A stretch of DNA of 64,000 bases from Formosa sp. L2A11 (lineage in GTDB: Bacteria; Bacteroidota; Bacteroidia; Flavobacteriales; Flavobacteriaceae), in NCBI RefSeq assembly GCF_009796865.1, contig NZ_CP047028.1, positions 372,001-436,000 of the forward strand, in the 5' to 3' direction. Each line of letters starts with the position of its first letter. Positions within the stretch are counted from its first letter, which is position 1. The notes under the pieces were generated by a model. It had not been told where the DNA came from, ran no database searches, and saw only the letters and a list, made by a program, of their open reading frames with translations. Shown here in pieces: positions 16,821 to 25,765 of the stretch. Position numbers and translations under genes: made by a program.

Positions 16821-19800
16821 TTATAAATCGATGTTTACACCAAATAAGAATGTTTTTGTATTTGGATATGCAGAAAGCTCTATACCAGAAGTTCCGCTTG
16901 CTCCAGTAGACCCGCTTGAACCAACAATTTCAGGAGTGAAACCTGAATATTTGGTAAACATAAATGGGTTTTTAGCAGAAGCATAAATTCTAATTCTAGA
17001 AACTTGATTTATTACTTTAGGTAAAGTATATCCTACTGTAATATTATTAATTCTTAAATAATCTCCATCTTCTAAATAATAACTTGAAGCGTAAGAATCT
17101 TTGTTCGCTCCAGGATTTACATTTGTAGATCCTTCTCCAGTCCATCTGTTAGCAAAAGTATCTTGAGCAATATTTTCACCTCCATCTATACTTGTTCCTT
17201 TTAAGCCATTATATACTTTATTTCCTCCTGCTCCAAAAGCATCAAGAGAGAAATCGAAATCTTTATAGTTTACAGCTAGATTAAATCCGAAATTGTATGT
17301 TGGGATATAAGAATCGAAGAATTTTTTATCGTCATCATCTATAACGCCATCATCATTTTGATCTTTATAACGTAACTGTCCTGCAGATGGTGTACCGTAG
17401 TGCGCATTGTTGTCTATTTCGTCTTGGTTTTGCCAAACACCGTCTGCTTCCCACATCCACCATGCATAAATAGGCTGACCTTCTTCTAATCTCTTAGTTA
17501 CTTGACCATTCGATAAACTACCTCCGGTTTGTCCGTCGTAAGCAGATTTTACATTCTCTACATTATTTTTATTGTTAGATAATACAAAACCTACGCTGTA
17601 TGATAAATCTTTAGAAATATCGTCTTTCCAATTAAATTCTAATTCGAAACCTTTATTTAATACTTCTGCACCATGATCGTAATAATTAGATCCTTCTCCT
17701 GAAGTATATACTGGTGTTACATTTAAAATTGCATTTTCTGTATTTCTGTTGTAGTAATTAAAACTACCTGAGAATCTAGAGTTATATGCTTGAAAATCTA
17801 AACCTACGTTTGTTTCTTTTGTAATTTCCCAAGAAATAGGATAGATAGAAGCTCCTAAAGCAGCTCCATAAACTAAATCTTGATTTGCTCCGAATACATA
17901 ATTTACATTACTACTTCCTGTAGACGTTGTATATGTAGAAACGTTAAAAGGCACGTCTGAGTTTCCTAATTTACCCCAACCTACTCTTACTTTTAAGAAG
18001 TTTAAATTTTCTATATTACTTAAGAAAGGTTCTTTAGTTAACACCCAACCCGCACTAAAAGAAGGAAAGTTTCCAAAATACTCTGTATTGTTATCATTAT
18101 TAAATGTGCTTATTCCATCTCTACGAATATTGGCTTGTACAAAATATTTTTCGCTAAAGTTATATTGTAATCTTCCGTAATAAGATAATTGATGTGTAGG
18201 TGTTGAGAAATATTGTTCTGAAGTCTGATCGTAATCTTCTGAAGCAAAGTTTATATTCCAATATTGTTCTTTCTCTGGAACATCGTAAGCTAATTGATAC
18301 GTATTAAATATATCGTTTTTACTTCCTTTAGTAAGACCAGCAACAACATTAATAGAGTGTTCTCCTATTTTTTTATCGAAAGTTAAATAGTTATCCCAGT
18401 TATATCTATAACTTTCTGAAGTTGTATAAGACAAACTGTTGTCTGCATATCCTGTAGTTGTTGGATTTGCTTCTTTTAAAGCTTCAAAATCAGCTTCATC
18501 TAGTCCGGTGTTTGAGGTTAAATATTGACCTTTAATATCGTTAAACGTTCTAGATTTATAATACGATTTTGTTGCACCAAAACGAGAATTCGCCTTTAAG
18601 TAGTCTGTTAATTTAACTTCTAAATCAAAAGAACCTTGTAAATCTGTTGTTTGGTCTTTTTGATTGTAATAATAAACTGTAGCTAAAGGGTTACCAATAG
18701 AGTTTAAACTATTACTTCCTTGGTATGCAACAAGACCTGTAGTTGGGTCCCAATCTGACTGACCAAAACCACCATTACTATAATATGCTGGCACTATTGG
18801 AGCTTGTTTATACGCTTGGTCAAATGCAGAAGAAGGCTTTGGAGTTTCTTTTGATAACGCCGCACTAAGACTTTGTGTGAATTTTACTTTATCGTTAAAA
18901 AGATTAAAAGTTGTGTTAGATCTTAATGTATTTCTAGTTAAATTTTGACCTTCTAAAATACCATCTTCATTATAATTATTTAAACTGAAGAAGTAATTAA
19001 CATGATCATTCGCTCCAGAAATAGACACATTATTACTGTTAGATAAACCAACTTGTGCCAACTCATCATACCAATCTGTGTTATATGGTTGATCTGCTGA
19101 AAGTAAACCTGTAGATCCTAATGCTGTCTGAACTTCGTTATAATAAGTAACATACTCTGAAGCATTTGCCATTTTTACAGGGTTAAGCATACTTGTTGCT
19201 CCATAATAAGAACTTAAAGATATTTTTGCTTTTCCTTGTTTACCTTTTTTTGTTGTAATAAAGATAACACCATTTGCAGCATCCATACCATAAATAGCAG
19301 CAGAAGCAGCATCTTTCATAACATCCATAGTTTCAATATCTGCAGAGTTAATGTTGCTAATACCGCTTACTTGAATACCATCTACAATATAAAGAGGTGT
19401 TGTTCCTGACGCTGCAGTACCTAAACCTCTAATCATTACTACAGGATCACTACTAGGATCGTTAGTATTAATAATACTAACCCCAGATAATTTTCCTTGA
19501 ATAGATTGTGTTGCATTTACAGCAGGTTGTTTTAAAAGTTCCTCTGTTTTAATACTAGAAACGGCACCTGTAAGATCTGATCTTTTTTGTGTACCATAAC
19601 CAATAACAACAACTTCATTTAAAGCTTCTACATCTTCTACTAACACAATATTAACAACGTCTTGGTCTCCCACAGTCACTGTAATTGTTTTAAAGCCAAT
19701 GTAACTAAACTCTACTTCGTCTCCCTTATTAACGGTAAGTGAATACTTTCCATCAAAATCTGTTGACGCACCATTGCTGGTGCCTTCTACAACAATATTT

Positions 19801-19919
19801 ACTCCTGGTAAAGGAATACCATCACTTTTACTTGTTACCACACCATTAATTTCCATGTCTTGTGCAAAAGCAGAAAATGAAAAAAACAGCATCAATAATA
19901 GACTAATCTTTGTTTTCAT
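16821..19919 (-). CDS. SusC/RagA TonB-dependent outer-membrane transporter
   Basis: The 1032-residue product has a signal peptide ending AFAQ (about residue 19) and a carboxypeptidase-regulatory-like domain (about 25-100, GIPLPGVNIVVEGTSNGASTDFDGKY). A TonB-box and plug start at EVVVIGYGTQKRSDLTGAV (about 108-126). The 22-stranded barrel ends with the strand TKTFLFGVNIDL. It imports the oligosaccharide delivered by SusD. It is first in the PUL transcript, behind an intergenic region with four GACGTA repeats. Confidence 0.96.
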   Translation of the reverse strand: MKTKISLLLMLFFSFSAFAQDMEINGVVTSKSDGIPLPGVNIVVEGTSNGASTDFDGKYSLTVNKGDEVEFSYIGFKTITVTVGDQDVVNIVLVEDVEALNEVVVIGYGTQKRSDLTGAVSSIKTEELLKQPAVNATQSIQGKLSGVSIINTNDPSSDPVVMIRGLGTAASGTTPLYIVDGIQVSGISNINSADIETMDVMKDAASAAIYGMDAANGVIFITTKKGKQGKAKISLSSYYGATSMLNPVKMANASEYVTYYNEVQTALGSTGLLSADQPYNTDWYDELAQVGLSNSNNVSISGANDHVNYFFSLNNYNEDGILEGQNLTRNTLRSNTTFNLFNDKVKFTQSLSAALSKETPKPSSAFDQAYKQAPIVPAYYSNGGFGQSDWDPTTGLVAYQGSNSLNSIGNPLATVYYYNQKDQTTDLQGSFDLEVKLTDYLKANSRFGATKSYYKSRTFNDIKGQYLTSNTGLDEADFEALKEANPTTTGYADNSLSYTTSESYRYNWDNYLTFDKKIGEHSINVVAGLTKGSKNDIFNTYQLAYDVPEKEQYWNINFASEDYDQTSEQYFSTPTHQLSYYGRLQYNFSEKYFVQANIRRDGISTFNNDNNTEYFGNFPSFSAGWVLTKEPFLSNIENLNFLKVRVGWGKLGNSDVPFNVSTYTTSTGSSNVNYVFGANQDLVYGAALGASIYPISWEITKETNVGLDFQAYNSRFSGSFNYYNRNTENAILNVTPVYTSGEGSNYYDHGAEVLNKGFELEFNWKDDISKDLSYSVGFVLSNNKNNVENVKSAYDGQTGGSLSNGQVTKRLEEGQPIYAWWMWEADGVWQNQDEIDNNAHYGTPSAGQLRYKDQNDDGVIDDDDKKFFDSYIPTYNFGFNLAVNYKDFDFSLDAFGAGGNKVYNGLKGTSIDGGENIAQDTFANRWTGEGSTNVNPGANKDSYASSYYLEDGDYLRINNITVGYTLPKVINQVSRIRIYASAKNPFMFTKYSGFTPEIVGSSGSTGASGTSGIELSAYPNTKTFLFGVNIDL

Positions 19920-19961
19920 ATTAGTTTAATTAATAATTAAATACTCAGTTTGTTTGTGCTA

Positions 19962-19971
19962 CTAAATTATA
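19962..19971 (-). promoter_or_regulatory. Possible -7 element of the susC promoter
   Basis: On the minus strand the sequence TATAATTTAG lies about 43-52 bases before the susC start and is close to the Bacteroidota -7 consensus TAnnTTTG. No clear TTG sits at the -33 position, so the call is weak. Confidence 0.3.
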
Positions 19972-20024
19972 ACCTATTGTTAAATAAAGTTAAATTCTCT
20001 TTACATTTTAAATACGCCATTAGC

Positions 20025-20132
20025 GACGTACAATGTTAAAAAGCATCAAAAAACTCGTTTGACGTACGTTAAACTTTCTAAAAAAACGTTGTAGTTGAAT
20101 ATTAATTAGACTAATGACGTAGTATTGACGTA
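20025..20132. promoter_or_regulatory. Cluster of four GACGTA repeats upstream of susC
   Basis: GACGTA occurs at 20025-20030, 20061-20066 (inside the palindrome GACGTACGTT), 20116-20121 and 20127-20132, all in the same orientation within 108 bases of the susC to regulator gap. The last pair is 11 bp apart, one helical turn. They are good candidate sites for the adjacent LuxR-type regulator. Confidence 0.5.
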
Positions 20133-20168
20133 GTGCTAAATTATGAATTAGATAAAAAAAGGCTATTC

Positions 20169-22964
20169 TTATTTAAGATTTAACAAGTAGTCGGCTACAG
20201 AAATATCATTTTCCAAATCTAATTTCTTTTTTAATCTATATCTATGCGTTTCTACCCCTCTAGAAGAGATATTCATTAAAGGAGCAATCTCTTTTGAAGA
20301 CAAATTCATTTTGATGTATGCACAAATCTTTAAATCTTTAGGTGTAAGCTTAGAATGTTTTGCTTTTAATGTTTCGAAAAACTCATCGTGAACTTGACTA
20401 AAATTGTTTTCGAAAACTTCCCATTCATCTTTAAGTACAATAGAATTGTCTAGCTTTTTTAAGAGTTTTTTGAAAGAATAATGACTATTAAAACCTTCTT
20501 TATTAACCATAAGATCTTTCTTAATTTCCTGAAGTGTTTCATTCTTTTTCACCAAAGCCATAGCATTATTTGCTAGCTGTTTACTTTTAAGTTTAATTTC
20601 TCTTTGTAAAGATTCATTTTTAAGCTCGATAATTTCTTTTTCGTTTTCTAACGTTTTTTCTCGCAATAATTTTTCCTGTTCTTTCTGATATTTAATTTTA
20701 ATAAGACGTTGTTCTTCTGCAATTTTCTTATTCTGCATAACAAAAAACAACACCACAATTAAAATAATAATAAACGCATAGAGTAAAAAACCAAAAGTAT
20801 CTCTATACCAAGGCGGAAGTACATCTATATGTAAATCCCGAGTAGGAGACACATTTCCAGAATTCCCTCTTGCTCTAAAAGAAATAGTATAATCGCCATC
20901 TTTAAGACTAGAAAACTCTGCTTTATTACCATCTACTTTGTACCATAAATTATCTGTATTAGAAATTTTGTATTCGAAATAATGATTTAAAGATTTTGCA
21001 GAAGACAACTCTACAGTAATATTTTCATTAAAATTAAAAGACACCTCATCATTCGTAATTTTAGATAATTTAATAGGAACACCTCCTACAGATACAACTT
21101 CTATTTTAGGCTTTTGTAAACCATTATTAGAAGACGTGGTGTTATTAATTATCATAAAACCATTATCTAAATTTAAAGCCGAAACAGAATCATTTATTTT
21201 AGACACATTTTCATAACCAACAATATATCTGTTTTTCAAAAAATCGTCACTTAAAACAAGTTGCTCATCATCATTAGAAAGTGATTTGAAATTAATAAAA
21301 CCTGATTTATTTTTTAAAGCAAAAAGATTAGTGTGATCTTCAGAAATAATATAGCTATCCTTTCCTAATTTTTTGTTGAGCAATTTATAAGGAATAATAG
21401 AATCTAGAATAGGCTCATATTTCTGCCATCCTTCACTAGTTTTAAAACTAATATTATTCTTAATATTATAAACTCTTATATTATAGTTAGAGTTTAGGCC
21501 CTTATTTTGATAATTTTCTACACGCTGTATGGTTTCATAATCTTTATCGAAACTAATCTTATAAACGCCTTTAGTTTCATGAGCAACCCAGGCGGTGTAA
21601 GGATCTTCGAACACTAAAAAACGAGTTGGCATTATGGCTTTATCAAAGTGTTTTGTAGTCCAGACTCCATCTATCTTTTCAAACTTAACTAATCCAGAAT
21701 ACGTCCCTTGAATGTATGTATTATTACGTTCAGGAACTTTTTTTATAGTCCATCCTCCGGTAAAACTAGAAATCTTGGTAAAGCTATTGTTATCTACTAA
21801 AAAAGTGCCCTCATTATGTCCGCAAAAAAGCACGTCTCCTATTATTGTTAAATCCCAGACTTGACCTTGAGATCCTTCTACAAATTCTAACTTATCGTTA
21901 GCATCTAGCCTAAAAAGACCGGTATTAGTTCCAATATAAATAACACCTTTATACTTTATAACATCATAAACGGCACCTAATTTTCCAGAAACATCATTAA
22001 AAAAATAATTACTACTATTTAGCTTAATACTAGCAATACCATTATCTAAGCCTAACCAAAGATTATCGAATAGGTCTAAAGATTGTCCTAAAACAGTATT
22101 GTTTAATAAACCATTTTCTTTACTAATATGAAATTTTATATTACCCTTATTATCTGTTAAGAACACACCATCTTTTATGGTTCCGAAAACCATTTGTCCG
22201 TTTCTTAAAATAGAAAAATCATTTAGCTGATGTAATTTTATTTTTTCATTTACAGGAAAACGTGTAGGTATTAATTTTCCATGGCTCAAGAAGAAGCTTC
22301 CTTTTAGAGACGTCATTACCAAAAGCTTATCATCATATTTATCTATAGATATAATTTTAGTATCTACAAGTAAATCGTTAAAATAAAAAGGCACGAGTGT
22401 GTTCTCTTTTAGTAAAAAAACACCTTCTGTTAACGTACTTACATATAAATTATCTTGAACAATACTAAAAGATATAAGTATTGAATTGGACTTTAACTGC
22501 ACAATACTATTATAATCGTAGATGTAAATATTTAAAAAAGAGCGGAAAATTATTTTATCCTTAAACTTTACTATCCCCCATATTTCTTCATTAGGAGAAA
22601 TTTTATCCAGTATAGTGTCGCTTAAAGAGTGATATTTTAGTCTCCCAAAATCGTCTTTTTTCCAATACCCAAATTCTTCGTAAGATCCGGTGTAAACAAT
22701 ATCATCTACCGCTAAAACAGACCTAACTGTTGTTTTATTAGGTAATTGAAAAAGTTTCCAAATCATAGCGTCATACTGCAATAAGCCACTACTATTAGCC
22801 ACATACACTTTACCGTTTTTAGCTGGTGAGACATCCCAATTTTGGTTACCTGCTTTATATTCGGCTAAAGTATAATCTTGAATACTAGGAGAAAACTGCG
22901 CATGTCCTGTAGAAAGAAACATACTATAAAAAAGTATAGTTAAAATTATTAAACGTTTTATCAT
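20169..22964 (-). CDS. Membrane-bound propeller/Y_Y_Y sensor with LuxR-type HTH
   Basis: The 931-residue product has a signal peptide (about 1-22) and a large periplasmic beta-propeller-like sensor (about 25-640, repeats such as NLWLGLDNGIASI and GVIYIGTNTGLF). A Y_Y_Y-like domain follows (about 660-717), then one membrane helix (about 721-743) and a coiled coil (about 745-815). A C-terminal LuxR-type HTH ends it (about 872-931, LTPKDLKICAYIKMNLSSKE then GVETHRYRLKKKL). Unlike hybrid two-component PUL sensors it has no HisKA, ATPase or receiver domain. It should couple periplasmic glycan sensing directly to DNA binding, probably at the neighbouring susC promoter. Confidence 0.9.
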   Translation of the reverse strand: MIKRLIILTILFYSMFLSTGHAQFSPSIQDYTLAEYKAGNQNWDVSPAKNGKVYVANSSGLLQYDAMIWKLFQLPNKTTVRSVLAVDDIVYTGSYEEFGYWKKDDFGRLKYHSLSDTILDKISPNEEIWGIVKFKDKIIFRSFLNIYIYDYNSIVQLKSNSILISFSIVQDNLYVSTLTEGVFLLKENTLVPFYFNDLLVDTKIISIDKYDDKLLVMTSLKGSFFLSHGKLIPTRFPVNEKIKLHQLNDFSILRNGQMVFGTIKDGVFLTDNKGNIKFHISKENGLLNNTVLGQSLDLFDNLWLGLDNGIASIKLNSSNYFFNDVSGKLGAVYDVIKYKGVIYIGTNTGLFRLDANDKLEFVEGSQGQVWDLTIIGDVLFCGHNEGTFLVDNNSFTKISSFTGGWTIKKVPERNNTYIQGTYSGLVKFEKIDGVWTTKHFDKAIMPTRFLVFEDPYTAWVAHETKGVYKISFDKDYETIQRVENYQNKGLNSNYNIRVYNIKNNISFKTSEGWQKYEPILDSIIPYKLLNKKLGKDSYIISEDHTNLFALKNKSGFINFKSLSNDDEQLVLSDDFLKNRYIVGYENVSKINDSVSALNLDNGFMIINNTTSSNNGLQKPKIEVVSVGGVPIKLSKITNDEVSFNFNENITVELSSAKSLNHYFEYKISNTDNLWYKVDGNKAEFSSLKDGDYTISFRARGNSGNVSPTRDLHIDVLPPWYRDTFGFLLYAFIIILIVVLFFVMQNKKIAEEQRLIKIKYQKEQEKLLREKTLENEKEIIELKNESLQREIKLKSKQLANNAMALVKKNETLQEIKKDLMVNKEGFNSHYSFKKLLKKLDNSIVLKDEWEVFENNFSQVHDEFFETLKAKHSKLTPKDLKICAYIKMNLSSKEIAPLMNISSRGVETHRYRLKKKLDLENDISVADYLLNLK

Positions 22965-23456
22965 TCTGCTATGCTACTTATATGTTTTAGATTAAAACAC
23001 CAGATAAAATGTTACCATAAATAAACTCTTATTCCTACTTATAGCAACCTCTAATTACAGATTAAAGGTAAAAGAAAATTAAGACATAGTGTTAGTAGAT
23101 TAATTGATATAATATGGCACATATTTTTTTTGTCCATCGCTATTAGCTTTAAACACTCCTATTGTATAGTTCTAATTTTTATTGTTAACCTCGATATAAT
23201 CATCTAAAAAAAGACAAAACACTCTTATTGTTATACTTAAACTAAAAAAAACAGAAACCAATATTTAAAACAAATACCAATATGGTAAGAACAAGTAAAC
23301 ACATAATTGTAGTAAGCGTATTATATTTTAACTTTATAAAAATCAACAAAAACAGTAAAAAATAATAGCATCTTGTATAAATCTGAACTAAAAAAGATAG
23401 TCTTATCATAATATTTTAGTATTTTAAAAATATTTTAAACATTTAATTAGATTTAA
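22965..23456. other. Divergent intergenic region, no gene seen
   Basis: About 490 AT-rich bases lie between the PUL regulator (minus) and the hybrid kinase (plus), where both promoters must lie. No open frame longer than 30 codons looks real, and no strong palindrome was found. Confidence 0.4.
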
Positions 23457-25679
23457 ATGAGAATACAACTACTAGCCATAATATTCTTATTCTTACAAAG
23501 CAGCCTCTATGCTCAAAAAAACGAGGACAAACATGACGTTTTAGAAAACACTCCTGAATCTGAAATTATAAATCATCTTGATTCCATTAAAAAAATAATG
23601 ACAACCAATTATTATAAGGAAGATTATAACTCTGTAATAATTACTGCCAACAAAATTTTAAAAATTGCGCAAGACAATAAGCTTCCTCTAGAAATTATTA
23701 ATATCAATAGTTATTTAGCTAATTCTTATTTACAGATAAGTGATTCCATAAAATCTATTGCGTATGCAAGAAAGAACATTGAATTGTCCAAACAGACACA
23801 AGACACAACTGCGCTAATAGGTGCACGAATTGACATGGGTAACATTTACATTGGCACAGGAGCAGCTAACAAAGCATTAAATGCGTTTAAAAACGCTATA
23901 CCACTTGCTACAGCGCAAAACAACCATATGGCTCTTTTTATTATACACTATAATATCACCGATATTTTTATTAATCATTTTAAAGATCCAGAAGGCGCAA
24001 AACCATATCTAGATAATGCAGATAAAAATATACCAGAAGGGTCTAAGTTTGGGCTTACAGGACTTAACTTATTTAAAGCACATTATGCGTTTTACACTAA
24101 AAATTATGATTTAGCATCTCGTTTATACCAACAGACTATTAATATGGCTAAAGAAATAAACTATATACAAGTCTTAAGAGAAAGTTATGTAGGCTACATT
24201 AATTGTCTTGTTAAAGAGGGAAATTACAAAGAGGCGTACGAAATTGGAAAAATAGAAGACAGTCTTTCCCTTGCAAGAAGTAAAGATGAAATCGAGAAGT
24301 CTGCGAAAATATTAACTACCGGACTTAAAAACGCAAGAATACAGGACGAACTTGAAAAAAAAGAATTAAGACACAAGCTTATAACAGAACAAGCAGAAGC
24401 TCAAAAAAAACTTTTAATTATTAGCTCCTTGGTTTCATTACTGCTTTTAAGTCTCCTATTTTACCTTCTAAGAGTGACTAAAAACAGAAGAAAATTAAAT
24501 ATTAAGTTAAAGCAAAAGAATCAAGAATATCTGGAAGCCAAATTAGAATCTGAAAAACTAGCTCAAGCTAAATCACGTTTTTTATCTACAATGAGTCACG
24601 AATTACGCACGCCACTTTACGGTATTATAGGATTAAGTACGGTTCTTAATAATGATGATAAACTAAAATCTCATAAAACTGAGTTGCAAAATTTAAAATT
24701 TTCAGCAGACTATTTACTTAATCTTGTAAATGATGTCCTGACTTTAAATAAAATGGACTCTAAAGAAAAAAATAAAGCAGAATCTAAAGCCTTTCTTCTA
24801 AAAGATTTTCTTAATAACATTAAAGAGTCCCTAGAATATATTACTGGACAAACTAATAATGATTTTATTATTTCCTTAGCTCCTAACATTCCTGATTGGA
24901 TAAAAGGAGACCAAACTAAACTCTCGCAAATCCTTATTAATTTACTGGGAAATGCATTAAAATTCACAGAGCATGGGCAAGTACAACTTATTGTTACCTT
25001 ATTACAAAATGCAGAAAATAAGGTAACCTTAAAATTTGAAGTTAAAGACAATGGTAAAGGAATTTCAGAAAGTGATCAAGAAAAAATATTTAAAGAATTT
25101 AAACAACTAAAACACCAAGGTTATTTTCAAGGCTCTGGATTAGGACTTACTATTGTTCAAAAACTACTTTTAGATATGGGCTCTAAAATACAACTGGAAA
25201 GTGTTGTAGAAAAAGGATCTAATTTCTATTTTGAAATGACATTTGGTATCGCTAAAAAGAAAATATCTAAAGATGATATTTGCAACAAAAACTCTATTGA
25301 AAAACTTCAAGGAAAGAAAATATTGGTAGTAGATGACAATCATATTAATCTTTTAGTAACCAAGAAAACATTAGAAACCCATGGTATACTTGTAGATATT
25401 GCAACTAACGGTTTAGAGAGTTTAGAACAAGTAAAACATACAGATTACGACATTATACTTATGGATGTTAATATGCCAATAATGAATGGTATTGAAGCAA
25501 CTAACAAAATTCGCAAACTAAATAAGCCTGTTACCATTATTGCACTTACAGCAGTTACACAAGACGAAGAAGAAAATCGTTTTGAAGATGCACAATTTGA
25601 CGATGCTATTGTAAAACCTTATAAAATGAATGACTTTTTAAAAACATTAGCGTCTAACCTTTGTAAGAATAAAGTTTAG
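23457..25679 (+). CDS. TPR-containing hybrid sensor histidine kinase/response regulator
   Basis: The product has 740 residues: a signal peptide (1-19), TPR-like helices (about 50-290, presumed periplasmic), a coiled coil, and one membrane helix (about 319-340). HisKA contains the phospho-acceptor His381 in STMSHELRTPLYG. HATPase motifs are NLLGNALKF (about 495-503), DNGKG (531-535) and GSGLGL (559-564). A C-terminal receiver domain (about 620-738) has Asp670 in LMDVNMPIMNG and Lys in KPYK. There is no DNA-binding domain, so the signal must pass to another protein. It is transcribed divergently from the PUL regulator, but a link to the PUL is unproven. Confidence 0.93.
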   Translation: MRIQLLAIIFLFLQSSLYAQKNEDKHDVLENTPESEIINHLDSIKKIMTTNYYKEDYNSVIITANKILKIAQDNKLPLEIININSYLANSYLQISDSIKSIAYARKNIELSKQTQDTTALIGARIDMGNIYIGTGAANKALNAFKNAIPLATAQNNHMALFIIHYNITDIFINHFKDPEGAKPYLDNADKNIPEGSKFGLTGLNLFKAHYAFYTKNYDLASRLYQQTINMAKEINYIQVLRESYVGYINCLVKEGNYKEAYEIGKIEDSLSLARSKDEIEKSAKILTTGLKNARIQDELEKKELRHKLITEQAEAQKKLLIISSLVSLLLLSLLFYLLRVTKNRRKLNIKLKQKNQEYLEAKLESEKLAQAKSRFLSTMSHELRTPLYGIIGLSTVLNNDDKLKSHKTELQNLKFSADYLLNLVNDVLTLNKMDSKEKNKAESKAFLLKDFLNNIKESLEYITGQTNNDFIISLAPNIPDWIKGDQTKLSQILINLLGNALKFTEHGQVQLIVTLLQNAENKVTLKFEVKDNGKGISESDQEKIFKEFKQLKHQGYFQGSGLGLTIVQKLLLDMGSKIQLESVVEKGSNFYFEMTFGIAKKKISKDDICNKNSIEKLQGKKILVVDDNHINLLVTKKTLETHGILVDIATNGLESLEQVKHTDYDIILMDVNMPIMNGIEATNKIRKLNKPVTIIALTAVTQDEEENRFEDAQFDDAIVKPYKMNDFLKTLASNLCKNKV

Positions 25680-25705
25680 TAATATAAAAATAGACTGCTT
25701 AAAAA

Positions 25706-25740
25706 ACAAACCCCAGAACATTAATTGTTCTGGGGTTTTA
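25706..25740. terminator. Bidirectional terminator
   Basis: AAACCCCAGAACA and TGTTCTGGGGTTT form a GC-containing stem with A and T runs on both sides, between the convergent kinase (plus) and PL6 (minus) genes. Confidence 0.85.
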
Positions 25741-25765
25741 TATAATTGAAAATTTAAAATATTAA

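Noticed and set aside
23282..23365. 27-codon frame starting ATGGTAAGAACA in the divergent gap
   Set aside because: Too short, in AT-rich promoter DNA, with no conserved feature visible.
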